A stretch of DNA of 60,325 bases from Asparagopsis taxiformis. Lineage: Eukaryota; Rhodophyta; Florideophyceae; Bonnemaisoniales; Bonnemaisoniaceae. Position 1 is the first letter of the stretch. Each line of letters opens with the position of its first letter. The notes beneath the pieces were generated by a model. That model did no database searches. It was not told the origin of the DNA and saw only the letters and a program-made list of their open reading frames with translations. The stretch spans positions 1 to 60,325 of the forward strand of contig JALQPE010002920.1 in the NCBI GenBank assembly GCA_030407315.1, in the 5' to 3' direction. The position numbers were made by a program, and so were the translations under genes. Below, in pieces: positions 1-10,040 of the stretch.

Positions 1-288
1 AGGTCAATCCTGAAGCAGGATATGGAACGCGGGAGTTCATGATTGACAAACTGACGGCTGAAGGTGTCGATGACACCGGAGCGCCGTATTCCGTGTACGC
101 TGGAAGGGCTTCTCTCCGCGCGACGACACTTGGGAACCTGAAGCTCGTTACCTGCACCCATCGTTGCCCGTTTCCGCCGCGACCGCGGACGCTCCGCCTC
201 TGAAAACACTGCGCGCAACGCCGAGATTGACGCCCACGTCACCGCGCAATCGTAGAAAGCAACCGGCACGCGGCGACCCCCACGTATA
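1..288 (+). pseudogene. gypsy-A pol, C-terminal chromodomain remnant
   Basis: Reading from base 2 gives NPEAGYGTREFMIDKLTAEG, closely matching the chromodomain start of the intact pol at about 58856-58920. A one-base deletion near 87-90 (the C run before TATTCCGTGTACGC) shifts the frame. In the next frame the typical chromodomain core VRWKG and a following DDTWEPEA continue. The shifted frame then runs through a basic tail to a TAA at 286-288. Chromodomains at the end of gypsy integrases bind modified histone tails and steer integration. The rest of pol is off the left edge. Confidence 0.8.
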
Positions 289-480
289 ACGCCGCCTAGC
301 CGCGCGAGCGCGCGCATCGCGAGTCGACGGGCGCCTTCGCATGCACCGCGCAATTGACGCGCGGAACGGGGCTGAACATGCCAGTTCCGCCCAGCGGAAC
401 CGACGCGTAGATAAACACGCGGGCCAAGCCTCCCATCGCCACCTGTCGTCGCACGCCGCGCAACCGCGCCACCGTTTGCC

Positions 481-900
481 ACGCAATCGCGTTCGTCTTT
501 CGCCGCGCGACCGCCAAGTGTCACATCGTCGCGCCACCACGCAATCGTCTTCGTCGCACAACCGTCGCCTGTCGTTGCATGCCGCGCAACACCGCGCCAT
601 CGCTACTACGCAGCCGTTGTCGCTACGCCCTCGCCGCATGCCGCCCTCGCTACGCAATCGTTTCCATCGTATGCCGCGCAACCGTTCGACGCAACGCGAC
701 CGCGCTTGATCGACGCCACGCAATCGCGTTCGTCTTTCGCCGCGCGACCGCCAAGCGTCACATCGTCGCGCCACCACGCAATCGTCTTCGTCGCACAACC
801 GTCGCCTGTCGTTGCATGCCGCGCAACCGCGCCATCGCTTGCCGCGCAATCGCCAAGCGCCACATCGTCGCGCCACCACGCAATCGTTTTCGTCGCGCAA
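481..900. repeat. imperfect tandem repeat, about 237-bp period
   Basis: A segment of about 110 bp starting at 481 recurs almost unchanged at 718, an offset of 237 bp. It begins ACGCAATCGCGTTCG, continues through CATCGTCGCGCCACC and ends near ATGCCGCGCAAC. A third, partial copy lies at about 841-900. A shorter sub-motif (CACGCAATCG, CCGCGCAA) recurs throughout. It sits in the gypsy-A spacer, and related motifs recur after pol of the right copy (about 59430-59530). Confidence 0.75.
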
Positions 901-1468
901 ACCATCGCGTTCCACCGTCCGTCTTCCGCGCCTGCACGAACCTGAGCGGCAACCGTAGCCGGGAGTCCACGTGCCGTCCGCTTCCCATCCCCCATGCCGA
1001 CAACGCCAGAATCCCCAGGAGTGTGCACGCCCGACAGCGCAATTACGCGCGAAAAAAGGGAGGCGCGCACACTGGATTGGTCGTTGCGGGGGAGGGATTG
1101 GCCCATACAGCATGGCCATTTACGGGGCTGGAAGATTATAGGCCGAAAAACGAGCCGAGGCCGGGGCAGGCCAAAAATGGACGGCGCCGATCTGCCCCGA
1201 CGCCGTGGCGAGATGCTTCCTGATGGCGCCCCCGGATTGGCTGTTCACATACGCGCGCACGCGACGAACCATACGGGTGGCAGGGAACGACGCAGAATAC
1301 CGGCAAGCGAAAGCTCCGCTGGAAAGAAGGGATGCCACCCACACGCCCGTCCTCTTCGTCCAGGAAGGCCATGGCGAACCCCAACTCCCGGAAGCGGGAA
1401 CCCACCTAGACGCTCGCTAAAAACGAGGGCATTAGAGACCCAGCCCCGAAGCGCGAACGAGATGCGAC

Positions 1469-1740
1469 GAAATGCGAAAGAAGCGCGTCGAGACGCAACG
1501 AAGCGCGAACGAAACGCGAGCGAAATGCAAACGAAGCGCGAACGAAACGCGAACGAAATGCAAATGAAGCGCGTCGAGACGCGACGAAGCGCGAACGAAA
1601 CGCGGACGAAATGCAAATGAAGCGCTTCGAGACGCGACGAAGCGCGAACGAAAACGCGGACGAAATGCAAACGAAGCGCGTCGAAGCGCGTCGAAACGCG
1701 ACGGAACGCGAACGAAAACGCGCCGAAATGCAAACGATAC
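1469..1740. repeat. minisatellite, about 53-bp higher-order repeat
   Basis: The segment GAAATGCAAA(C/T)GAAGCGCG opens successive units at 1469, 1522, 1555, 1608, 1662 and 1725, giving spacings of 53, 33, 53, 54 and 63 bp. Each unit is built from a shorter GCGAACGAAACGC-type motif of 11-12 bp, so the array is a repeat of repeats. The 33-bp unit looks like a deletion derivative and the 63-bp unit like an internal duplication. Confidence 0.85.
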
Positions 1741-2464
1741 GAGCGACGAGAACGCACCCGCCCTGTATGCCTACCGGCCAACAGCTCCATCTCCCTCTCT
1801 CCCGCCTCGCCCCACGCGCCCCCAACCGCGTCGCTCGCGAATCCGAGCGTCGAAGCGGTCACTGGGCAACCACCGCTTCAAGCGGCGACTCGCGCGACGA
1901 AATTCGCACTGGACCTTGGCTAGTAGCTCCCCCACCCGGGCGTCCGCACGACATTCCGAGGAGCCGCTGGACGCAACCGCAGTCGCGCGCGGTACACCGT
2001 CGCGCCTACGCATGCGCCGCAAACGCAATTCGCGCCGCGCGTACGAAAGGAAGGATGGCTAAGGCGAAGTTAACAAAACACAAGAGGTTTAATCAAGGGA
2101 GTAGAATGGACTACCGGCTAGCCTGGATGCGTACGAAGGAGCTCACTCGCGTGCGTTATCCTCGCGGCGCGTGCGTCGGCTCGAAGAACTGCCCGTTGCG
2201 CCGCGCGCGCGAGCACGACTTGAAGCCGTGTCTGCTTGGTGATTGCGTCGTCGCTCGGGATTCAGCACGCGCACGACGCGCCCGTCTTGCACGCCAAGAC
2301 GCAAGGGAGGAACGCTGGGACGTGCGGACGCTGCGGCCGCCGCGCGAGCGCGAGTCGTTGGGCGCGCACCTCCGCGACCAGCCCCGTCGCTTCCCACCGC
2401 GACCGATGCATCACCTCCCCCTTCCGCTCCCTCGTTAAGTCCGCTGACTGACTGCGTCTCGCTG

Positions 2465-5102
2465 TTAGACACCACCCCCGCGCGCGGACGTTTCGGGCGA
2501 CCGCTGCACTAAGCCAACGATATCATTCAGCGTCGTACCGAGGCGATGCGTGCGCTCGATCGTATCCTGGATCCTACGAACGGTCTCCCGTTCACGCGCA
2601 GTATACACCCGACGCACCGCCGCAACACGCTCCGCGCCCCGTTGACGTTCGCCCGCGAGATTCGCTTCGACATCGCTAAGCGCGCGTTCCGCCCGTTCCT
2701 GCGCCGAAGTAGCAGCCTCGCAACGTTCTTGGAGGGTCGTGATCATCGCGCGATTGCCGCTGGCAGCCCGTTCGTAATTCGCCACGCGTTCTTGCAAGTC
2801 ACCGATGTCCTTGTGCATCCGCTCGATCCGCGTCGCATCTTCCCCGGCCTTGCGCTCTAATGTCGCCTCGCGTCCAGCCGCGTCCTTAAGTGTCTTCTCA
2901 GCCTCGTGCAAGAGACTCACCGCTTCGTCGCGCGTTGCGTTCGCTTGGTAAGGCGCGCCGCAGCGTCGTCGCGCGCTTGCGCAATCGTCGTCACCCGCGC
3001 CAGCGCCTCGTCACGGCTCTGCTCGACCGATGTCAGACGCGCCAGTGCTTCGCTGCGGCCCTCCACGGCGGAAGCCATTCGCGCCAAAGCGTCATCGCGA
3101 GCCCCTTCGAGCAACGCCACGCGCGCCAACGCCTCCTCCCGGCCTTTTTCGGCGGCGGCAAGCTGGCCCCGCAACACGTTCGCGTCTGATTCGGCCAGAA
3201 CATCACCCGCCTCGTTGACAGCGGCCGCCGCGTCACTTTCCGCCACGTTATCAGCCGTTGCGTCGCCTGCGCCCGTGCGGCTGCCCGCAGCAGCACCGTC
3301 ACCCGCGCCGCTCTTCGCCGCGCTGCTGACCGCCGCCCCGCCGTCGCCCGCACTGCTGGACGCCGCAGCCCCGCCGTGGCCGGAAGACGCCGCTTTCAAG
3401 GCCTGCAACTCGTTGTAAACCTTCACGTACTCCGCGCGCAGCGCCGCGTCGAGTCGCTCGACGTCGATAGGAGCGCGCGGCGGCTCGGAGAAAAGGGAAT
3501 ATCGGCCGTCTCGGAAGCGCCGACGTTCGATCGCCAACAAAGCCGCCATGCCAAGATACTGCGCATACTCGCGCGAATCGGTCGCGCGCATAACGTGCAG
3601 TTCGTTAGTAGATAGCGCGGACAACACACGGCATCAACGGTAACGACATCGTGCGCCTCTAAATGCGCAAACGCGTCGCGCGACGGATTGCGCGGCGACT
3701 TGAGAAGGAGATGTGGAATTTCAGTATGCCGGTGAACACCAAGCGAACCATGCGCCCAATCGACGACGCCGCGCTCCGCGCTCCAGGGCAACCACTGCCC
3801 ACCCTCCTTGAAGTCCATACCAGGCGCGAGATCGAAAACCGGAGTTTCGTCCCACGCGCACGCGCGATGCTCCGTCAGGAGACTTTCGAGATGCGCCGCC
3901 GTATACGTTCCGCCCCGCACGATCGCCGAAACGCCGACGCGCTCGATTCCCGCGATCAGTTTTTCGCTTAAGCGCAAGAAACGACGTTCGACGTAAGCGA
4001 CGTGAAGCCACGCGGCGGCAACCATCACCACCCACTCGCTTAGAGCGATAGCCCAGAAATACGAACGAGCCTCGACCGGAACGTCGCGCCCGAGCAGTAC
4101 CGACGGCGCGTAGTGGAACACGCAGGGAAGCGGCACCGACAACGAGTCGGGCGCTTCCGGCCAATCGCGCGCATCGTAACGCGGGAAGAAAGCGGCGACG
4201 CGGTCATCAGGAAACTCGCGAAATTCGATATCGCGATACGTGACGAAGTAGCCCGACGTGCGCCGCAAACGCAACTCGCGCCGCGCTTCCGGGCGCATAT
4301 CCGCGTTAAGAAACCATGGCACACTCGCCTCCCCTTCGTGCTCGACGTCGTTCCACGGAACGCCGCCGTCAAGTAAGAAGCCCGCACTGGGCGCCGCGGC
4401 CCATGGATCGACTCGCGCAAATTCGTCGCGACGCATCACGCGCAACCGGGCCAAGTGGCGTACGAGCCGTTCGTCGGCTTCGTCTTCGAGAAAGTACGCG
4501 TCGCACGGTAAGTTCGCGGGGACCGCCAAATCGCACAACGCCGATTCGCGCCGCGCGTCCCACACCGCTTGCGCGTCCTTGTGGCCGGGTAACACGGCAT
4601 AGCGCGATACGTCAGCGATGCGCGTCCATTGAAAGCGCTGCGGGAAGAAGTGGCGACGGCCCAATTCCGCCCACGTCGGCATAGGGCGTGGCATGAAACG
4701 GAACGCGATCGGGTCGTCGTAGCGCGCGCGCGGAATCGACTCGGGAGCGTCTTGCGCGGCCGACGGAAGCGAAACGGACGCAGGCGCAGGAACCGAACGA
4801 AGCGGGACGCCGCTCCCAGAACGCGCAGCAGACGCAGAAGTTGGAGTCGCGGTCGCATCCACCGTAGCGACAACGTCAGACGACGCGACGACGCCACTGC
4901 CGCCACGGCCGCTCGCGGCTACGGGTACGGTTGAGGAGGATGCTTGCGCCATGGACATGTAATAGGGACTCTCCGGGCTTGAAAGAGAAGGAAACGCGAT
5001 GCGCGCAGGGCGAGGAGACGCGTTCGTGGGCGTCGACGGTTCGTCGCGAGGCGCAGCGCCGACGCGAAGCCAACTCGGCAGAGCGTTATTATCGCGCGAC
5101 AT
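2465..5102 (-). pseudogene. antisense gene inside gypsy-A: W/F-rich globular region plus coiled coil, function unknown
   Basis: Read leftwards from an ATG at 5102-5100, the first frame gives about 500 sensible residues. About 100 are a Ser/Ala/Val-rich low-complexity leader, followed by a Trp/Phe/Tyr-rich globular region. That region includes a hydrophobic stretch (WAIALSEWVVMVAAAWLHVAY) that could be a membrane segment. The sensible frame is lost near 3600-3630 and continues in the frame ending at 2917, with TDSREYAQYLGMAALLAIERRR. It is lost again near 2925 through one extra CG in a CGCG run and continues in the frame ending at 2465. The C-terminal 350 or so residues are heptad-like coiled coil with repeats of the type EALARVxxLExxRDDALAR. 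I do not recognise the family. It lies between pol and the 3' LTR, opposite to gag-pol. It could be an element-encoded accessory gene or captured host sequence. Confidence 0.65.
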
Positions 5103-5154
5103 CACGAAGCGCGAGTGCGTGTGGCGTTAACGGAGCGAGCGCGCACGGAATGGA

Positions 5155-5240
5155 GACAGAAGGATGGAAGAGAAGCAGAAGGATGGAAGAGAAGAAGAAG
5201 ATTGGAAGAGGAGAACAAGACAGGAGAGAGCTGAAGGTGT
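5155..5240 (+). other. purine-rich tract upstream of the antisense gene
   Basis: About 80 bases are nearly all A/G on the plus strand. They include two to three tandem copies of a GAAGGATGGAAGAGAAG-like unit. The tract lies between the antisense gene's ATG (5102) and the 3' LTR (5291), so on the minus strand it is a pyrimidine-rich leader of that gene. It could instead be a secondary polypurine tract for the element. Confidence 0.6.
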
Positions 5241-5290
5241 GCACAAGAACGTTACGCGCGAGGACGCGCTGTGAAGTTAGTCGGGGGGAG

Positions 5291-6097
5291 TGTGGTGCAA
5301 TTTAAGTTGGTCGAGGGAACCGATGCGAGCGCGCGCGTTTACGTTAGTCCGCAAGCATCCGTTTGAGTTAGTTTAGTAAGCGAGCGTACGCGTGGCGCCT
5401 TGATTACGTGTCACGGAGCGTCAAAGCGAGCGCGTGTGCGCGTACGTTGCCACGAAACCGCGAGCCGCGCCACGTGTAGCGATTTCCGCGAATTTCCCTT
5501 TATTTCCCTTTTTGGGTTTTTTATGACGAAAGTCTTTTTCCAAAATATTTCCCTTTTTGCGTGCGAGCGTGCGGCCGCCGCCGGCCGGCCACACAAGGAC
5601 AGCCTGTCCCAAGTAAGTTAGCTATTAGTGGTCGCATGGCTTCGCACCCTACCAATAAACAGTCAGCACTTTCGCAGCTACGAGTTAAGCGTTGAGCGCG
5701 TCGCGAGGACCGATTGCGTTACAACGTTGCGTGCGGATTGCTCACGATCGCCGACATACGTGCGCGCGCGCCGCGTTTACCGACCGTCGAATTGCGTCGC
5801 ACCGCGAGACCGCGCGTTGCGTCGCCTACCGCTAGGCCAGGGATTTACGACCCCTGCGTGGATCGTGTTGAGCTCGAGTTTACTCGGTGATCTCCCCCTG
5901 AGATCACGGCTTGCGCCGGCCCGCGAATCCCGTGTTGCGATCGACCCTGCGCGTTCCGCCGTTGTACCACCCGATCGCCTCCGCGACCGAGCGACGTGCG
6001 AAACGCAAGTTCACGAGCGCGTTACGGTTCAACACGCCCTGACAAGGCAAGCGATTCTAGAACTCTCCTAGTGACCGCCATCCCGGCTGGTCCTACA
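5291..6097 (+). repeat. gypsy-A 3' LTR
   Basis: It begins TGTGGTGCAATTTA directly after the polypurine tract GGGGGGAG and ends CCTACA, an 807-bp TG...CA LTR. It aligns along its length with the 792-bp LTR at 51624-52415. The shared landmarks include an AT-rich block with three ATTTCCCTTT motifs (about 5494-5560), a GGCCGGCC block and the final GGCTGGTCCTACA. The two LTRs differ at many positions, so they come from different insertions. Confidence 0.85.
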
Positions 6098-6248
6098 AAC
6101 AGCCCCGTATGTCAACTGTGCATATCAACTCAAGTCACACACATTCTCCTCTCGCACCATCCCCATAACACGATCCAAAAGAAAAACAAACCACGAGGAA
6201 CAAACAACCTATGCCAACGCACCGCCAAAAGATAGATCACCCCTGATC

Positions 6249-7350
6249 GTGCGATTTGGGCCGGATAAGACGTTAAACCAGAACACCAAACGCCTCACAG
6301 ACGCCAACCCCACCGCAAACCCAAAACAATCTGAAAAATCAGCCGCTTTCCACACTTGGCACCTGATTTTCAACCACATAAACCTTCGCACACTCCAGAA
6401 AATGGCCATTGAAGAACTCATACCACTTCCTCCGATCCTAAAACAAACCCCGCCACCGCTAACGTGCTCTGGATGCCAGCACGGCAAGCTCCGCCCCAAA
6501 CCGCACACAAAAACAAACCACAACTACTCTGTAGGAATCGCCATATCAAGCGATATCTGCGGACCAATATCACCCACGTCAATACACGGTAACTCATACT
6601 TCATAACGCTAGTTGATACCTACTCCAGATATATCATGGCCCTTCTTGCCAAACCGCAAAAACATACCAAAAACACTGGACAACTTGATATCCATCTTTC
6701 AAAACCAAACCGGAGTAACTCCTCAAATCCTAACCACGGATAACGCCCGCGAATACATATCAACCGAGGCAAACAGCCTGTACGACTCATTGGGATTGGA
6801 ACACCGCCTCACGGTTCCCTACTCACCGCAAGAAAACGGCATCGCCGAGCGCATAAATGCGATTCTGATAAACGCTGCAAGAGCATCCCTATTCCACGCC
6901 GACCTCCCCCTCATATTCTGGGAGGACGCTGTACGCGATACCATCTTCAAATACAACATAACAAGACACTCCACAACTGGCACACTCCCATACACTATTT
7001 GGCACGGGCAGGCACCATCCATAACACGCCTATACCCATTCGGCGCAATCGGTTCCATCCCCTCACGCACACCGGGAAGAAAATTAGACGCCAAGGGAAT
7101 CGCAGTACAGTACATGTATGCCGAATCCCCAACATTCATCACGGTTCGTACCATAAATGCCTCCGAATACCACCGCGTCCGCACAGTCGATTTCAATACA
7201 TACTACCCCGAACAAGATCCTGTCAGAACTATGACCACCGCGCGTAAATCCCACATCCCACACCCCGACCCAACCCATATTGAACCCACTACACCTCCCC
7301 CAGCGTCACTGAAACAAGCCAATCGATATCCAGATGCCACCGAGTGGTAA
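6249..7350 (+). pseudogene. copia-1 integrase (frameshifted)
   Basis: The first segment (6249-about 6660) has the zinc-binding HHCC module (HLIFNH...CSGCQHGK). It also has the first catalytic Asp in the SSDICGPI context and the ITLVDTYSRY segment. The frame then shifts by one, and the second segment (about 6650-7350) carries the second Asp (TTDNAREY) and the catalytic Glu (PYSPQENGIAERIN). The copia-type C-terminus follows. A TAA at 7348-7350 interrupts the link to RT in a position where copia-2 has no stop. The product would catalyse cDNA insertion, but this copy cannot make it. Confidence 0.85.
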
Positions 7351-7994
7351 AAAGCTCACAACGAAGAACTGGCCAAACTGGATAAAAATGGTACAATCAA
7401 GTGGATTCCGGATAGCGACGTCCCACCAAACACTCAAACGATCCCACTAACAATGGGATATAGATACAAACGCACGGCAGATGGCACCATAATCGAGAGG
7501 AAAGCACGATGCGCCATGCGGGGAGATCTAATGAAACCCAACATACACTACAACCCCACGCATACCACAGCACTAATGGCCGACAAAGCAACAATACGCC
7601 TCCTCTTTGCCGCGGCAGCAGCCGGCAAACACGCCATCTGTCACTTCGACATGACATCCGCGTACCTGCACGAACACTACCACTACGAGAAGCCCGTATA
7701 CGTCCGGCAACACCCACAATTTGATGGAAGCCTAAAACACAAGAGCAGATATGGCATCCTAATCCGAAACCTATACGGAAACCCATCCGGCGGCTATTAC
7801 TACACACAAGGTGTAACAAAGTTCCTAAAATCCCACGGATTCACGCAAAGCCAACAAGACCCATGCCTTTTCTACAGGATCAGCAACCAAGCGAACTTTA
7901 CCCTCATAGCAGCCAGCTGCGACGACTTCCTCATTGTTGCATCCCGCCAAAAAGTCATCGACCAGCTTCACTCCACTCTCTCCACGAGATATGG
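7351..7994 (+). pseudogene. copia-1 reverse transcriptase, 5' part
   Basis: In frame after the nonsense codon at 7350 comes KAHNEELAKLDKNGTIKW, then YRYKRTADGTIIERKARC and HFDMTSAYLHE, which has the first catalytic Asp of copia RT. LIRNLYGNP follows, then SCDDFLIVAS, the YxDD box in degenerate form. The reading frame is cut at RYG by the solo LTR that starts at 7995, and resumes at 8781 with GIKNLGKPTKYLGW. Confidence 0.85.
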
Positions 7995-8114
7995 TGTCAG
8001 GGATCAGCCCTCTAGACCTCATGGTAAACACTAGATTCCTGTTCTTATAACACCATACCCCGACCAACCAATAAGATAGTACCATTCCACAGAGACCAAA
8101 GCTCCCAACTACAA

Positions 8115-8425
8115 GGGAAGCTTACAGTAACCACTCCTACGAGGCTACTTACAGCTTTCCACATACCTTACACCACCTAGGAGACACTTGAGCAGGCTAC
8201 TTACATGTTATGATAGACTTACAACACCTGTCATGTGACTGACACGGTTACTTACAAGATTACATGGCTTTTTCAGCCACTTTCGCCCCACTTACAGGGT
8301 TACTTACACACATACGCCCGTATGACAGGTAACTTACAACTGTAACTGACGGAAACCTCGTTTTTTCAATGAAATTTCAACTGTAAGCTTACATGTAAGA
8401 AATGTAGGCTTACACTGTAAGCCGC
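8115..8425 (+). repeat. dispersed CTTACA motif cluster in the solo LTR
   Basis: The core (A/G)CTTACA or ACTTACA recurs about 11 times in some 310 bp, at irregular 15-45 bp spacing. Examples lie near 8120, 8147, 8200, 8220, 8247, 8290, 8305, 8333 and 8385, and the inverse TGTAAG also occurs. Several copies share the longer GG(C/T)TACTTACA. Short repeated motifs upstream of a TATA box are typical of LTR enhancers, so these may be binding sites. Confidence 0.6.
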
Positions 8426-8483
8426 CCTGCGGGGCCCGGTCGCGCCCGGCTCCAGGTTTCCACGTGTCAGGGGTTCCTGCCGA

Positions 8484-8531
8484 ACATTGCTGGACTCTTA
8501 CACGTGTTACATTGCTGGACTCTTACACGTG
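8484..8531 (+). repeat. short tandem duplication ending in CACGTG, solo LTR U3
   Basis: A 23-bp segment running ACATTGCTGGAC to TTACACGTG occurs twice, about 25 bp apart, upstream of the LTR's TATA box. Each copy ends in a CACGTG E/G-box-like palindrome. A third CACGTG lies at about 8461-8466. Confidence 0.7.
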
Positions 8532-8780
8532 GCCCTCCCTGTCACACTCTCCTTATGACCGTTTCCAGATCCGCCACCACCAACAATATCTCCCATTCTC
8601 CTCTCCTATTGGTTGATCTCCCGATGCCTACTCCTCGTAGCTCCTCGTAGTTACCCTTCATTTTACCCCTCCTAGAGCTACCTCCTAGTCTATATAAACT
8701 ACCCTCCGCTCCCCACCTCAGGGATTCGGAGGTACCTTCGACCGGAACATCTTCTCCCAAGTTGTGCCTTAACCCCCACA

Positions 8781-9826
8781 TATGGCATCAAAAACCTAGG
8801 CAAGCCAACGAAATACCTCGGATGGACAGTCAATTACAGCACCGCGGGCATCCACATCTCCACCCCACAATACATCGAACAGGCACTAGCCGATACGAGA
8901 CAAACCACGGCCAACCCCAGTCCTAAACCGTACACGGACGGTGTTCCACTCCACGCCCCGGACAACACAGATGAGCCATGCCCCGAGATTGCAGAGATAT
9001 ACAAAGCAGTCATCGGAACAGTACGCTACGTTTCTGACTCAACAATACCGGACATATGCTTCGTCGTAAGCAAACTGGCAGCAGCTAACCACCGCCCCAC
9101 CAAGCGCCACTGGGGACACCTCAAGCACCTCGTTCGCTACCTAAAAGGAACCATCACCACGGGAATACTATACAAGCCATCAAACACAAAATCCATACCC
9201 CTCCAATCATACACAGATGCGGACTACGCAGGAGACAAAACGGATTCAAAATCCACAAGTGGCGCAATCCACACTATAAATGGCTCCCCAATAGCATGGA
9301 TATCAATTAAGCAATCCATGCAAGCCCTCTCCACATGCGAAGCAGAATACATAGCAGCAGCCCTCGCAGTCCAGTACACACAATGGCTCCGACGCGTACT
9401 ATACGAACTACGCTACCTGAAGAGCCAACCACGTTGTACATCGACAACCAAGCCGCAATCTCAATTGCTAACAATACCGCACCCACGAAGAAACGGAAGT
9501 TCATAGACCTCCGCCACCACTTTCTCCGCGAACACATACAGCGCAGAAACATTACCCTTCAACACGTCCCATCACAAGAAATGCTCGCAGATATATTAAC
9601 GAAACCGCTAAAAGGCCAACACTACACACGACTAAAGCAGCTCCTAAACATCTGTGACGCTCCACAACCACCTCCAAACATACGCAACCTGCTCTCCGTG
9701 AAGCAGGGGGACTGCCACTACGCCGCCAAGAAGGAAACGGCGCAGCGAAACAATGCTCCACTCCAAACTGCCTGCGCTATTGCCACTACGCTTGCTGAGC
9801 CAACAGCACAGCATACGATGGCATGA
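8781..9826 (+). pseudogene. copia-1 RT C-terminus and RNase H (frameshifted)
   Basis: The frame resumes from the solo LTR with YGIKNLGKPTKYLGW and runs through the copia connection region (YKAVIGTVRYV, RPTKRHWGHLKHLVRYLKG). RNase H follows with SYTDADYAGDK and ALSTCEAEYIAAA. A frameshift near 9410-9430 moves the rest into another frame, with LYIDNQAAISIA, KKRKFIDLRHHFLRE and SQEMLADILTKPL. The last codons run past the polypurine tract into the presumed 3' LTR. Confidence 0.85.
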
Positions 9827-10013
9827 CAACATGTCAATAGAAGGACGGCGGCGGAAGCGCACGGCCGAAGGATAAATAGGAGGTAGGTTGAGAGAACAAT
9901 AAACAGAGGTACGGCAGTATCATTATACAAGCTATGATCGTTGCACGTCACGCCAGTCACATATCTACCAGTCCTTGCGTAGATAGACCAATAGCGTATT
10001 TCGTGTGTCCACA
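9713..10013 (+). repeat. probable 3' LTR of copia-1
   Basis: It starts TGCCACTACG right after the polypurine tract AGCAGGGGGAC. It contains a TATA-like GATAAATAGG (9871-9880) and an AATAAA (about 9897-9902). No second LTR or target duplication is available in the window, so the right end is only an estimate. A CCACA at 10009-10013 would give a TG...CA LTR of about 300 bp. Confidence 0.5.
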
Positions 10014-10040
10014 TCGCATAAATCACTAATTGCTGTCGCA

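Larger units (their letters stand above)
289..2464. other. gypsy-A spacer between pol and the antisense gene, non-coding
   Basis: This GC-rich stretch has many overlapping open frames on both strands, but they are low-complexity Arg/Ala/Ser-rich products of CpG-rich repeats. I see no domain in any of them. It contains two tandem-repeat zones, listed separately. The minus-strand frame at 2143-2472 abuts the antisense gene's last codon and may be its frameshifted extension (Ala/Arg-rich, no domain). The equivalent spacer of the right copy starts at 59238. Confidence 0.6.
1..6097 (+). mobile_element. Ty3/gypsy chromodomain retrotransposon, 3' part (gypsy-A, left copy)
   Basis: Only the 3' part of this element is in the window. 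It runs through the end of pol (1-288), non-coding spacer with minisatellites (about 289-2464), an antisense gene (2465-5102), a polypurine tract (5283-5290, GGGGGGAG) and a 3' LTR (5291-6097). The pol end and the LTR are both clearly related to the element at 51624-60325, so the two are copies of one family in the same orientation. Base composition is strongly CpG-rich, unlike the flanking DNA. Pol is frameshifted and the antisense gene has at least two frameshifts, so this copy is decayed. The DNA right of the LTR is the interior of a copia element, which suggests gypsy-A inserted into copia-1. The expected duplication would be AACAG (6098-6102), but its partner lies outside the window. Confidence 0.85.
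7995..8780 (+). mobile_element. solo LTR inserted in copia-1 RT
   Basis: This 786-bp insertion begins TGTCAGGG, ends CCCCACA and is flanked by a perfect 5-bp duplication TATGG (7990-7994 and 8781-8785). Removing the insertion and one TATGG rejoins the copia RT frame (RYG-IKNLGKP). There are no coding motifs, and the TG...CA ends with a TATA box (about 8691-8697, TATATAAA) match a lone LTR. The left half carries an unusual array of ACTTACA motifs, listed separately. The orientation is taken from the TATA box and is only a guess. Confidence 0.85.
6098..10013 (+). mobile_element. Ty1/copia retrotransposon remnant lacking its 5' part (copia-1)
   Basis: From 6249 the sequence encodes copia-type integrase, reverse transcriptase and RNase H in the copia order. 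There is no gag, protease or 5' LTR: the element starts abruptly at the gypsy-A LTR. Pol carries a frameshift near 6650-6680, a TAA at 7348-7350, a 786-bp solo LTR at 7995 and a frameshift near 9410-9430. A polypurine tract (AGGGGG, 9704-9709) precedes the probable 3' LTR start, TGCCAC at 9713. The right end is uncertain (about 9960-10015). Bases 6098-6248 show no clear coding. Confidence 0.85.

Noticed and set aside
481..900. A CRISPR-like array suggested by repeated blocks in the spacer.
   Set aside because: The repeats are long, imperfect and irregularly spaced, inside a eukaryotic retrotransposon, without spacers of constant size.
148..2438. Several open frames of 120-320 codons on both strands in the gypsy-A spacer.
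   Set aside because: They overlap each other in several frames, are Arg/Ala/Ser-rich translations of CpG-rich repeats and show no domain. AT-rich stop codons are simply rare here.
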